A model generated the notes under the pieces. It was not told where the DNA came from, did not search any database, and saw only the letters and a list, made by a program, of their open reading frames with translations. A DNA stretch of 64,000 nt. Source: Actinoplanes sp. NBRC 103695 (GTDB lineage: Bacteria > Actinomycetota > Actinomycetes > Mycobacteriales > Micromonosporaceae). Shown one piece after another: positions 9,301 through 18,966 of this stretch. The translations under genes were made by a program, and so were the position numbers. Every line of letters begins with the position of its first letter. Position 1 is the stretch's first letter. The stretch is from the NCBI RefSeq assembly GCF_030269485.1, contig NZ_BSTL01000022.1:1-64000 (forward strand). The letters are read 5' to 3'.

Positions 9301-10448
9301 TACGTGTGAGTGAACTCCCCCGGGAAGCGAGCGGTCGAGCAGCCCGGGCCCTCGTTGCCGGCCGCCCATGCGCCGAAGATGCCCGCGGCATTCCATGCCT
9401 GGGTCTCGGCGCTCATCCAGTCCTCGGGGAGGTCGACACCCGGCGGGATGCCCCAGGAGTTGTTGATGATGTCGGGGCGCATCGCCGGGTCCGCGTCGCT
9501 ACCGTCCATGCGGGTCGGAGCGAGGAACCACTGTGCGTCGGCCAGGTAGTCGTCGAAGGCGCACCCCTCCGTGTCGATGCAGTTCGCGGCGATCCACTTC
9601 GCGCCGGGCGCGACGCCGATCTGGTTGGCCCCGTCCTCGCCCACCATTGTCCCCGTGGTGTGCGTGCCGTGCGGACCGGCGCTCGGGCACGGGTTTCCGC
9701 CGCAGGCGTCGGGGATGTCGATCCAGTTGTAGTCGTTGCTGAGCGAGCCGTCCGGGTTCGTGCCTCGGTACTTCGACCGCAGCGCCGGGTGTGTCACGTC
9801 GACGCCGGTGTCGAAGCTCGCGACGGTGATCCCCTGGCCGGTGACCCCGTTACCCCAGACCTCCGGTGCGTTGATCTCCCCGATTCCCCACTCCACGCCG
9901 GCCGACGTCTTGGGACCGGCCGCCTTGGACTTCACCGGCTTGGTTTCCGCCATCTTGAACTGCTGATGGACGCCGGCGACCGAGCTGGACGCCGCAACGC
10001 CCTGCGCCACAGCGAGGGTGCCGTCCTCGACGTAGATCGAGTTGTTGATCCAGTAGCTCTTGTAGTTGGCGCCCGCGGCCTTGAGCCGGGCGATCACATC
10101 GGACTGCGACTGCTTCGCGGTGGCGCGCAGCGTGTCGTACACGAATTGCCCGCGCTTGTTGCTGTCAGCGATCTTGTAGGCTGGCGCGAGGTCCGCCTTC
10201 GTGGCGAACTTGATCCAGAAGTCCGCGCTCTTGTTCGCCTTGAGCTGCTTCGTCGCTTCGGCGGTGATCTTCGCCGACGCCTGCGCCCCCGTCGCGACTC
10301 CGCTCGGATCCACCGCCGCGCCGTGCCTCGCCTGTGCGGTGGCCGGTCCCGCTCCGGCGACCACCGTGGCGAGTGCGGTCGCCGCGATGGCAAGCGCCGA
10401 CCACGGTCTCCCTCGATTCACTCTGGATGGTCTCAAGTGTTCTAACAT
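6336..10448 (-). CDS. Large secreted subtilisin-like (S8) protease with carboxypeptidase-regulatory-like repeats
   Basis: A 1370-residue exported endopeptidase. ATG 10448 has GAGGAAGGA upstream; a signal peptide (ALAIAATALATVVAGAG...ATAQA) and a propeptide of about 140 residues follow. The S8 catalytic triad is visible at Asp213 (SFDTGVDVTHP), His260 (HGTHTTG) and Ser434 (SGTSMATPHLAG), with the oxyanion Asn in IINNSWG. After the protease domain come three or four beta-sandwich domains of the carboxypeptidase regulatory type (for example GKVTDAAGAPIAGARV, SGTVTAAGAPVGGARV, GTVTGAGTPLAGAVV) around a middle region resembling a nidogen-like fold (FPFYYGTYDKAFVSTNGYLNFL). It is probably an extracellular scavenging protease whose extra domains bind substrate or wall. 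It is monocistronic and divergent from the LuxR gene. Confidence 0.9.
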   Translation of the reverse strand: MLEHLRPSRVNRGRPWSALAIAATALATVVAGAGPATAQARHGAAVDPSGVATGAQASAKITAEATKQLKANKSADFWIKFATKADLAPAYKIADSNKRGQFVYDTLRATAKQSQSDVIARLKAAGANYKSYWINNSIYVEDGTLAVAQGVAASSSVAGVHQQFKMAETKPVKSKAAGPKTSAGVEWGIGEINAPEVWGNGVTGQGITVASFDTGVDVTHPALRSKYRGTNPDGSLSNDYNWIDIPDACGGNPCPSAGPHGTHTTGTMVGEDGANQIGVAPGAKWIAANCIDTEGCAFDDYLADAQWFLAPTRMDGSDADPAMRPDIINNSWGIPPGVDLPEDWMSAETQAWNAAGIFGAWAAGNEGPGCSTARFPGEFTHTYAAGAYDVNGNIASFSSRGPGRDNELKPNIAGPGVDVRSSVPGGYADFSGTSMATPHLAGAVALLWSASPAMYRDIAGTAALLDQTAVDTADTSCGGTAGDNNVWGEGKLDAAALVEAAPTTGVGTLTGKVTDAAGAPIAGARVVADGDADRTVLTGADGTYSAKLPVDDYAVSASAFGYLTKSATATITEDVTTTVNLTLEAAPSHKVSGTVTAAGAPVGGARVTIASQIEPVTTGADGTFTFPSVPEGTYELVVTAGGCNAPFSREIVVDGDETVPVTLAPKKDAFGYTCAVSEGGYLRGTTRTPLNGDDVSGTVALPFNFPFYYGTYDKAFVSTNGYLNFLAANSALANVAIPNAPAPNAAVYPFWDDLIIDAQSGLYTGTTTVGGKDAFTLEWRDVFPFESSNTRFSFSTTLVSDGTIVMGYGPGTADGRTQGNSATIGIENEAGSDALQYSSNAIATHEGLTITYDAPSLATVSGVIRDFNTKAPIQGATVTATNRADGAKRVATTGADGGYALSLLLGSYDLLIEADNYESATGVANLTREGQVSTLSAELKAGRIAVNKESISATLGMGESVTRTFQVSNTGSAPVRVDLGAGGGSFVPLGSTTAGTAVIKGVEGPATVAKSTKPSDKALSTSKARLSKSGAKLGASITPRAAAVPLAEQTITHSASQAITTGNSASCNNGSEARDNKYLRTFKLSDFGINGSFDVSQVQFGVELTNSAQPLSVNLYSLVGDLRYANMTPLGSKDVTVAADADGTIVTVPVEGSVPAGGTLVVEVDVPAGGWFFIGSNDQGQTAPSYISSDACSLPEPTDTTDIDFPGMHLVMNVAGATGGSGGVGWLDVQPGTVTLKPGARVQVTSIITANVDQPGTYGASIGLRADTPYSEPSVSATLNVKRPAGWGKVTGTVTGAGTPLAGAVVHLDGLAYDATLITGADGTYEYWMPASNAPVQLTVAANGYVPQTRKAQIVNGQTTVYDFNLTRLP

Positions 10449-10956
10449 GCTGGTCCTTCCTCGAAAATCGGCGACCCAGGGCAGCACGGTGGTGCCCCCT
10501 GAGCCGTGTGATGCGGACTATGCGTCCAGCTCACAGTCGCTGGTCGTCGTTGATGGACGGTTGGTCGCTACTGCCTGTCCGGCGCTCCGCATCCGGGACC
10601 GTACCGACGGGAGAAGCCCCGACCTCATGCGGTGTTGGCGGCTTCGCTGCGGGGTCGTGGATGGACGCCCGCTCTGGTGCTGACGGTCGGTCATCCGTGA
10701 CGCCCCCCTTGCGACACATGCAGCGACCGAAAGTATCCAGGCCTGTGGATGCGGCTGCATATCCGAGGAAATACCTAGAGGTTTCGTCGATGACTTACTT
10801 GGACGGGCATCGATCCACCACGAAAACCTGTCGCGAGGTTTGCCCGATTAAGGACTATGTTGGTACGTCGTGCGCGGGCTGGTCGGACGGTGAGCTTTCG
10901 GGCACAGGTGATTCCAGAGCCTTGACCTGGACACAATCCGTATTCAGATTGATCAT
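10449..10956. other. Divergent promoter region between the protease and LuxR genes
   Basis: About 500 bases with no convincing gene. It must hold promoters for both divergent genes. I see no clear -35/-10 pair or operator palindrome; short minus-strand frames here have no family motif. Confidence 0.5.
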
Positions 10957-13947
10957 GTGGATACAAGATCCAATAGCGGTCCCGGCGGCGGGCGACCGGC
11001 GGGTGCGCCGATGGTTCGTGCGCCGATGGTTCGTGCGCCGCGTTTCACGGGCCGGGATCGCGAGGTTCTCGCCATCACACAGGCGCTCGCCGAGGCGCCG
11101 GCGGCAGTACTGGTCGAGGGCGAAGCGGGGATGGGCAAGAGCCGGCTGGTGCGGGAATTGCTCGCCGCCACATCGCCTCCTGAGTCGGACCGGATTCTCG
11201 TAGGGACGTGCCCTCCATTCCGGCAGCCGTTCACCCTCGGGCCAGTGGTGGAGGCGCTGACCAGCACGGTCGACAGGGTCGACGAGTTGGGGCTGAGCCC
11301 ATTGGGCGGTGCGTTGCGGCCGTTGTTCCCGGAGTGGACGGCCGGCTTGCCGCCGGCTCTGGAACCGTTGACGGAACCGGCGGCGGCGCGACACCGGCTG
11401 TTCCGGGCGGTGGCCGAGGTGCTGGAACGGCTGGACCTGCAGGTTCTGGTGCTGGAGGATGTGCACTGGGCGGATGAGGCGACCCTGGAGTTCCTCTTGT
11501 TCCTGACGGCGCGCCGCGCACCGAAGCCGAGTCTGGTGCTGACCTACCGGCCGGAGGATGCGCCGGCCGACTCGTCACTGCGGTGGTTGGCCAGCCGGTT
11601 GCCCGAGGGAATGGCCCGGCTGCGGGTGCAGTTGGCCCCGTTGGATGTGCTGGAAACCGGACGGCTGGCATCGTCCATGTTGTACGACGAACCGGTTTCC
11701 CCCGCCTTCGCCGCGTTCTTGCGGAAGCATACCGACGGGTTGCCGCTCGCGATCGAGGAGTCGGTACGGCTGCTGTGTGACCAGGCGGACCTGGTGACTC
11801 AGGACGGCGAGTGGCTGCGGCGGGCGCCGGAGGACATCGCGGTGCCGCCAAGCGTGCGGGATGCGGTGCTGGAACGCGTGGACCGGTTGAGCGCACCGGC
11901 GCAGGAAGTGTTGCGAGCAGCCGCTGTGCTGGGCGATCCGGTCGAGGAGGCAGTCGTGCTGACGGTGTGTGACCTGCCGGAGAGCCAGTACCCGCAAGCA
12001 GTTGTCGAGGCGCTGGGCAGCCGGCTCCTGCAAGAGGACGCGCTTGGACGACTGTCCTTCCGGCACTCACTGGCTTGCCGGGCGGTGTACGAGTCGATCC
12101 CGATCTCCCAACGGCGCGGCCAGCACCTGCGCGCCGGCCGGGCGCTGGAGGGTCTGTTGCGGCCGCCGTTCGTCCAACTGCAGCGGCATTTCCGAGAGGC
12201 CGGTGCCGTCGGCGAGTGGAGCCGCTACGCCGAGCAGGCCGCCGATCTGGCCATGTCCTCCGGCGACCTGCGGACAGTTGCGGGCCTGCTCCATGAGGTG
12301 ATCACCTGCGTCGACCTGCCCGGCGCCGCAGTGGTTCGGCTGATGGGCAAGATGCCTCTCCTGATGGTATGGGTCGACCAAGGGCTCCTGCACGACCTGG
12401 TCGAGGTGCTGCGTCGGGTGCGCGACGATCCCACCCTCGCCCCCACCGAGCGCGGCCTGGCCGGCTGGCAATTGGGACGGATGCTGCTGCACACCGGCGA
12501 GTTCGCCGCGGCTTGTCTGGCGCTGGAGCGAGCCATCCCGGACCTCGCCGAGCGGCCGCTGGACGATCTGCACGCGACGATCACGCTCAGCTGGCTGAGC
12601 ACCACCCACGGTTCGGCCGGCGACTACCGGCGCTGGCTGGACCGGGCGGCCACGATCGCGGCCGACCCCTCGACGCCAACGCCCAACCGCCTGGCGGTGC
12701 ACGCCGACCGGGCAACCATCCTGCTGGTACTGGGCGACGACGCAGGCTGGGCCTCCGCCGCGGCGTTCCCGACCGCCGGGGGTACCCCGGACGAGGTATC
12801 CCAGATCGTCCGCGGCAATGCCAACTTGGGCGAGGCGGCGATGCAGTGGGGCCGCTACGACGAGGCCCGCCATCGCGTCACGCTGGCCGCCCGGTTGGCA
12901 CGTACGCACGGATACCAGCGGCTGCAGGACCAATGCCGGTCGATCAACCTACGGCTGGACTGGTTCACCGGCGCCTGGGACGGCTTGGCCGACCGTGCCA
13001 CCGCACTGGCCGGACTCGACGACGAACCGACGGTTCAGGTGAACGCACTGCTGATCACCAGTCTGCTGCAAACCGCTGCCGGCGACTGGACAGACGCGGA
13101 GCGCACGTTCCGATCAGCGATCGAGCTGGGCCGTGGCGGTGGCGTCCTCATCGACCCGTCACTGACGCCGGCCGCCGGGTTGGCCCGCCTGCACCTGTTG
13201 GCCGGCCGGATCGAGGACGCGCTCGCCTGGACCGAACAACCCCTGCGGCTGGTGACCGAGAAGAACATCTGGCTTTACGCGACGGACCTCGCGCCGGTTC
13301 GCGTACAGGCGCTCTTGTCGGCAGGCCGGATGAACGAGGCGAACGCGCTGGTGACCGCCTATGCCCAGAACCTCGGCGACCGGCAGGCACCCGCCGGGCA
13401 GGCCGCCCTCCTGCTGTGCCGGGCCATCCTCGCCGAAGGCCGCGGCGACACGACACGGGCAGCCGAGCTTTACGGTCAGGCCGCAGACACCTGGCAGACG
13501 CTGCCCAGGCCGTACGACGCGCTGCTGGCCCGCAATCGCCAGGCCGCCTGTCTGCTCGTCACGGCGGACCCAGACGGCGGTGCGCATCTGATGGCCCAGG
13601 TCAGACAGGAGCTGGCCGCCCTGGGCGCGCATGGCGACGCCGAGCGGATACAACATGTGCTGTCGGAGCACGGCCGCCAGCGGCGGAGGCCACGACGGGG
13701 TCCGCAGGGCTACGGCGACGACCTCTCGCCACGAGAGTTGGAGGTGGTCCGCCTGCTCGCCACCGGCCGGACCAACCGAGAGATCGCCAACGCGCTGGGA
13801 CTCTCCATCAGAACGGTGGACGCACACGTCAACTCGGCCATGCGCAAGCGAAAGGTCAAGTCCAGGACCGCGCTGGCGGTTGCTTTTACGCAAGTCAGAA
13901 GCCACTTGTCATTCGGTGTGTTCGACGCGAGGTCGGGGCCCCTTTAA
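10957..13947 (+). CDS. Large ATP-binding LuxR (LAL-type) transcriptional regulator
   Basis: A 996-residue regulator. The N-terminal AAA ATPase has Walker A GEAGMGKS (residues 55-62) and Walker B QVLVLEDVHWADE. A long helical TPR/MalT-like middle follows, and the C-terminal LuxR helix-turn-helix (LSPRELEVVRLLATGRTN, then NALGLSIRTVDAHVN) begins about residue 925. LAL proteins are ATP-dependent activators of catabolic or secondary-metabolite genes; no cluster is attached here, and the divergent protease is the nearest possible target. Start GTG 10957 is the first in frame and has no strong ribosome site; just inside, a perfect 15-bp tandem repeat (11011-11040) encodes MVRAP twice, so the true start could also be further in. 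The last residues run directly into the tRNA-like scar. Confidence 0.88.
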   Translation: MDTRSNSGPGGGRPAGAPMVRAPMVRAPRFTGRDREVLAITQALAEAPAAVLVEGEAGMGKSRLVRELLAATSPPESDRILVGTCPPFRQPFTLGPVVEALTSTVDRVDELGLSPLGGALRPLFPEWTAGLPPALEPLTEPAAARHRLFRAVAEVLERLDLQVLVLEDVHWADEATLEFLLFLTARRAPKPSLVLTYRPEDAPADSSLRWLASRLPEGMARLRVQLAPLDVLETGRLASSMLYDEPVSPAFAAFLRKHTDGLPLAIEESVRLLCDQADLVTQDGEWLRRAPEDIAVPPSVRDAVLERVDRLSAPAQEVLRAAAVLGDPVEEAVVLTVCDLPESQYPQAVVEALGSRLLQEDALGRLSFRHSLACRAVYESIPISQRRGQHLRAGRALEGLLRPPFVQLQRHFREAGAVGEWSRYAEQAADLAMSSGDLRTVAGLLHEVITCVDLPGAAVVRLMGKMPLLMVWVDQGLLHDLVEVLRRVRDDPTLAPTERGLAGWQLGRMLLHTGEFAAACLALERAIPDLAERPLDDLHATITLSWLSTTHGSAGDYRRWLDRAATIAADPSTPTPNRLAVHADRATILLVLGDDAGWASAAAFPTAGGTPDEVSQIVRGNANLGEAAMQWGRYDEARHRVTLAARLARTHGYQRLQDQCRSINLRLDWFTGAWDGLADRATALAGLDDEPTVQVNALLITSLLQTAAGDWTDAERTFRSAIELGRGGGVLIDPSLTPAAGLARLHLLAGRIEDALAWTEQPLRLVTEKNIWLYATDLAPVRVQALLSAGRMNEANALVTAYAQNLGDRQAPAGQAALLLCRAILAEGRGDTTRAAELYGQAADTWQTLPRPYDALLARNRQAACLLVTADPDGGAHLMAQVRQELAALGAHGDAERIQHVLSEHGRQRRRPRRGPQGYGDDLSPRELEVVRLLATGRTNREIANALGLSIRTVDAHVNSAMRKRKVKSRTALAVAFTQVRSHLSFGVFDARSGPL

Positions 13948-14018
13948 TACTTATTTCCGGGTTTGAGTCCCTGGGCCGCCGAGGCGGGGTTACTCGCCCG
14001 GCCGCGGGGCGACGCGGT

Positions 14019-14042
14019 CGTTCAAATCCTGTCAGCCCGACA
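14019..14042 (+). other. 3' end of a tRNA (T-loop to discriminator) without its 5' part; att-like scar
   Basis: TTCAAATCCTGTCAGCCCGA is the T-loop, T-stem and 3' acceptor strand typical of actinobacterial tRNA, most like tRNA-Pro (5' strand would be CGGGCTG). No matching 5' acceptor, D-arm or anticodon arm exists upstream, and the 5' half of the T-stem does not pair. A terminator follows as after real tRNA genes. This is what remains at the boundary of an element that integrated into a tRNA 3' end, or a deletion scar. Confidence 0.6.
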
Positions 14043-14052
14043 AAAAGTAGCC

Positions 14053-14078
14053 GGTGACCTGCGGAAACGCAGGTCACC
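14053..14078 (+). terminator. Perfect 11-bp hairpin with GAAA tetraloop
   Basis: GGTGACCTGCG (14053-14063), loop GAAA, and CGCAGGTCACC (14068-14078), followed by GTTTCCG. It is placed as a tRNA terminator behind the 3' tRNA fragment. It could also serve the minus-strand GH97 gene, whose stop is at 14158. Confidence 0.85.
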
Positions 14079-14157
14079 GTTTCCGTTGGCCGACAGCCGC
14101 CCCTCGAAAACAGAGCGCGGACTCTGGCGACCCGGTTCGCCTGATCCTGTCGAAGCT

Positions 14158-17045
<2,888 letters not shown>

Positions 17046-17049
17046 TCAG

Positions 17050-17335
17050 GCCGGCTCACGAACCACCGCGACTCCGCGTGGATCGGCGGGTGTGACCGGT
17101 GCGAGGCGGAACTGCGCGCCGCGTGCCAACGTGAGGGCTTCACCCCGCGCATGCGACGACATCGTCGTCGTGCAGTCCCTCGTCGCCGCCGGCATCGGTG
17201 TGGCCACCCAGCCCGGCCTCGCGCTCCGGGCCCACCACCGGCCGGACGTGCGTGCGGCGGAGATCCCCGGCTGGCGCCGCCGGATCCACGCCGCGACGTA
17301 TGGCGACCCACCCGACCCGCCGGCTCGCCGGGCGG
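17050..17335 (+). pseudogene. C-terminal remnant of a LysR-family regulator
   Basis: One frame reads SAWIGGCDRCEAELRAACQ and GFTPRM; after a shift near 17155 the next frame reads CDDIVVVQSLVAAGIGVATQPG and IHAATYGDPPDPPA. This is the end of the LysR substrate-binding domain. The DNA-binding N-terminus and first half of the effector domain are absent, and the 3' end runs into the haloperoxidase gene. It is non-functional. Confidence 0.75.
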
Positions 17336-18607
17336 TCAGTCGCGGCGGCCGAACTCGTTGGCGAGGACCTCGCGGGTGACCGTGCTGCCGAGCCGGTCGC
17401 CGTACAGGGTTGCTCCGCGGTAATGCACCCCGCCCCAGATCCGCGCCTCGATCAGTTCCGCCCGGGCCGAGGAGAGGCTGTCGTAGTGCCGGGTGGTGCC
17501 GGAATCGGCGCTGTAAGCGCTGAACGACAGGTTGTCACGGCCGAAGAACTCCCGCAGTGCGGTCATGACCGAGGAGGTGTAGCAGGCGTGCCCGGAGGGC
17601 CACTCCGGCGAGGGGGCGGTAACGCGCAGCGGCGTCCAGGCCGGGTCGGCGACCGTGGCCGGGTTGCCGTCGGTGTCGGCCAGGGGGATCGCCGTCACCG
17701 GCCGCCAGAAACTCCAGTGCCGTTTCTGCTGATAGCAGGAGATCATCGCGTCGGCGGTGGATACGTCGACCATCGCCAGCATCCGTGCCGTCTCCAGCGG
17801 GCTCAGCGCGTGGTCGGCGGCCAGTCCGCGCTTGATATACCACTCCACCTGGCGGTAGTCGTCCCACCAGATCGCCGCTTCGGTCTGGTCGTTCGTGCGG
17901 GTGGTGCTCGTGGCCGAGCCGAGTGACTTGACCTCGTTCAGCTGGCGTGCGTAGGCGGCGCTGTCCAGGGCCGGCGGTCCGGGCACGCGGTAGGCGGCGG
18001 GGTTGTCGACCACGAACGGCTTCAGGAAGGCGTACCAGGCGCCGGCCTGGACGAATCCTGGCGGCGTGAGGCGGTACATGCCCGGGGCGGTGCCGACCGG
18101 CCAGGTCGCGTCGGAGAAGGCGCCGTCGTCACGCCGGTCCGCGACCATGGCGGCGGCCGTGGCCTCGCCGACCTTGATCCCGCGGCGCTTGGCGAGCCCG
18201 TCCGGGATCACGTCGAGAGCCTCGTCGTACTGCGCGCGCAGCGGGTCCGCCTGGGCGGGGAAGAGCGAGAGGAGTACGCGGTAGGCCGCGGCGGACACGG
18301 CCGCGGGCATCGAGTCGCCCCGGTGGACGCGGGGCGCGACCAGATAGGGCTCGTACGGGGTGCCGGCGATCGCGTTGACCGCGTCGTACACGGCGCCCTG
18401 CACCATGGCGAAGCTGCGGGTGCCCGCGGTGGGGGACTGCCGGGCAACTTCGTAGATGGCGGTCTGCGCGTGAACGTTCCAGGCGAGGACGACCTGGGGT
18501 GAGGCCGGCAGCTGTGCCGACGCTGCGGTGGGTGACAGTGCGGTCAGGCCGAGCGCAACTACAACCATCGCAACGAGCAGCCTGCCGGCGTGCGGACGAT
18601 GTGCCAT
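17336..18607 (-). CDS. Secreted vanadium haloperoxidase-like (PAP2-fold) enzyme
   Basis: A 423-residue exported protein. ATG 18607 has GGGGGAT upstream and gives a signal peptide (LLVAMVVVALGLTALSPTAASAQ); upstream in-frame codons belong to an unrelated remnant. The vanadate/phosphate pocket motifs are present: Lys295-x6-Arg302-Pro (KRHWSFWRP), PSGH at 337-340, and Arg389...His395 (EARIWGGVHY). These match the vanadium-dependent haloperoxidase/acid phosphatase superfamily. Halide oxidation versus phosphatase activity cannot be told from the sequence; many actinobacterial members of this form are annotated simply as PAP2 haloperoxidase-like. The gene is monocistronic. Confidence 0.85.
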   Translation of the reverse strand: MAHRPHAGRLLVAMVVVALGLTALSPTAASAQLPASPQVVLAWNVHAQTAIYEVARQSPTAGTRSFAMVQGAVYDAVNAIAGTPYEPYLVAPRVHRGDSMPAAVSAAAYRVLLSLFPAQADPLRAQYDEALDVIPDGLAKRRGIKVGEATAAAMVADRRDDGAFSDATWPVGTAPGMYRLTPPGFVQAGAWYAFLKPFVVDNPAAYRVPGPPALDSAAYARQLNEVKSLGSATSTTRTNDQTEAAIWWDDYRQVEWYIKRGLAADHALSPLETARMLAMVDVSTADAMISCYQQKRHWSFWRPVTAIPLADTDGNPATVADPAWTPLRVTAPSPEWPSGHACYTSSVMTALREFFGRDNLSFSAYSADSGTTRHYDSLSSARAELIEARIWGGVHYRGATLYGDRLGSTVTREVLANEFGRRD

Positions 18608-18708
18608 GGGATCCCCCGTCGGCTGAATCGGGTGCCGGTTCATGACGGGGTCAGCATCGAACCTCGCCGATGTCAAAGGCAACCTTGTGACGGATGTCAG
18701 ACCACCGT

Positions 18709-18795
18709 CCGGCGACTGCGGGATGTTGTGGTTGACCCGGAAGAGCTGGGCCGGGTCGTACCGCGCTTGAGTGTGGTCAGCCGCCGGAAGGCATC
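18709..18795 (-). pseudogene. C-terminal scrap of a berberine-bridge-type FAD oxidase
   Basis: One minus-strand frame gives FRRLTTLK and, after a one-base loss, the next gives RYDPAQLFRVNHNIPQS. That is the hallmark C-terminus of FAD-linked oxidoreductases of the BBE family (RYDP..LFR.N.NI). Nothing of the FAD-binding part remains. It lies directly upstream of the haloperoxidase start, in the same orientation. Confidence 0.6.
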
Positions 18796-18966
18796 TGATT
18801 CCGGTCATGTCGGCCGGGCCGACGGCGTACCGTCAAGGAAATTACGCGTCGGCGCATCCATGGCGTTGCGTGATGCGTGATCGGCCCGCGAACTGGCTTC
18901 TACCGTGCATTCGTCTTCGGCCCGGTCGGCGGCGGTCTGGCACAGATGTCGGGAAGTAGGCGCCGC

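Noticed and set aside
13955-14042. A complete tRNA gene before the GAAA hairpin
   Set aside because: Only the T-loop and acceptor 3' part can be drawn; there is no 5' acceptor, D-arm or anticodon arm.
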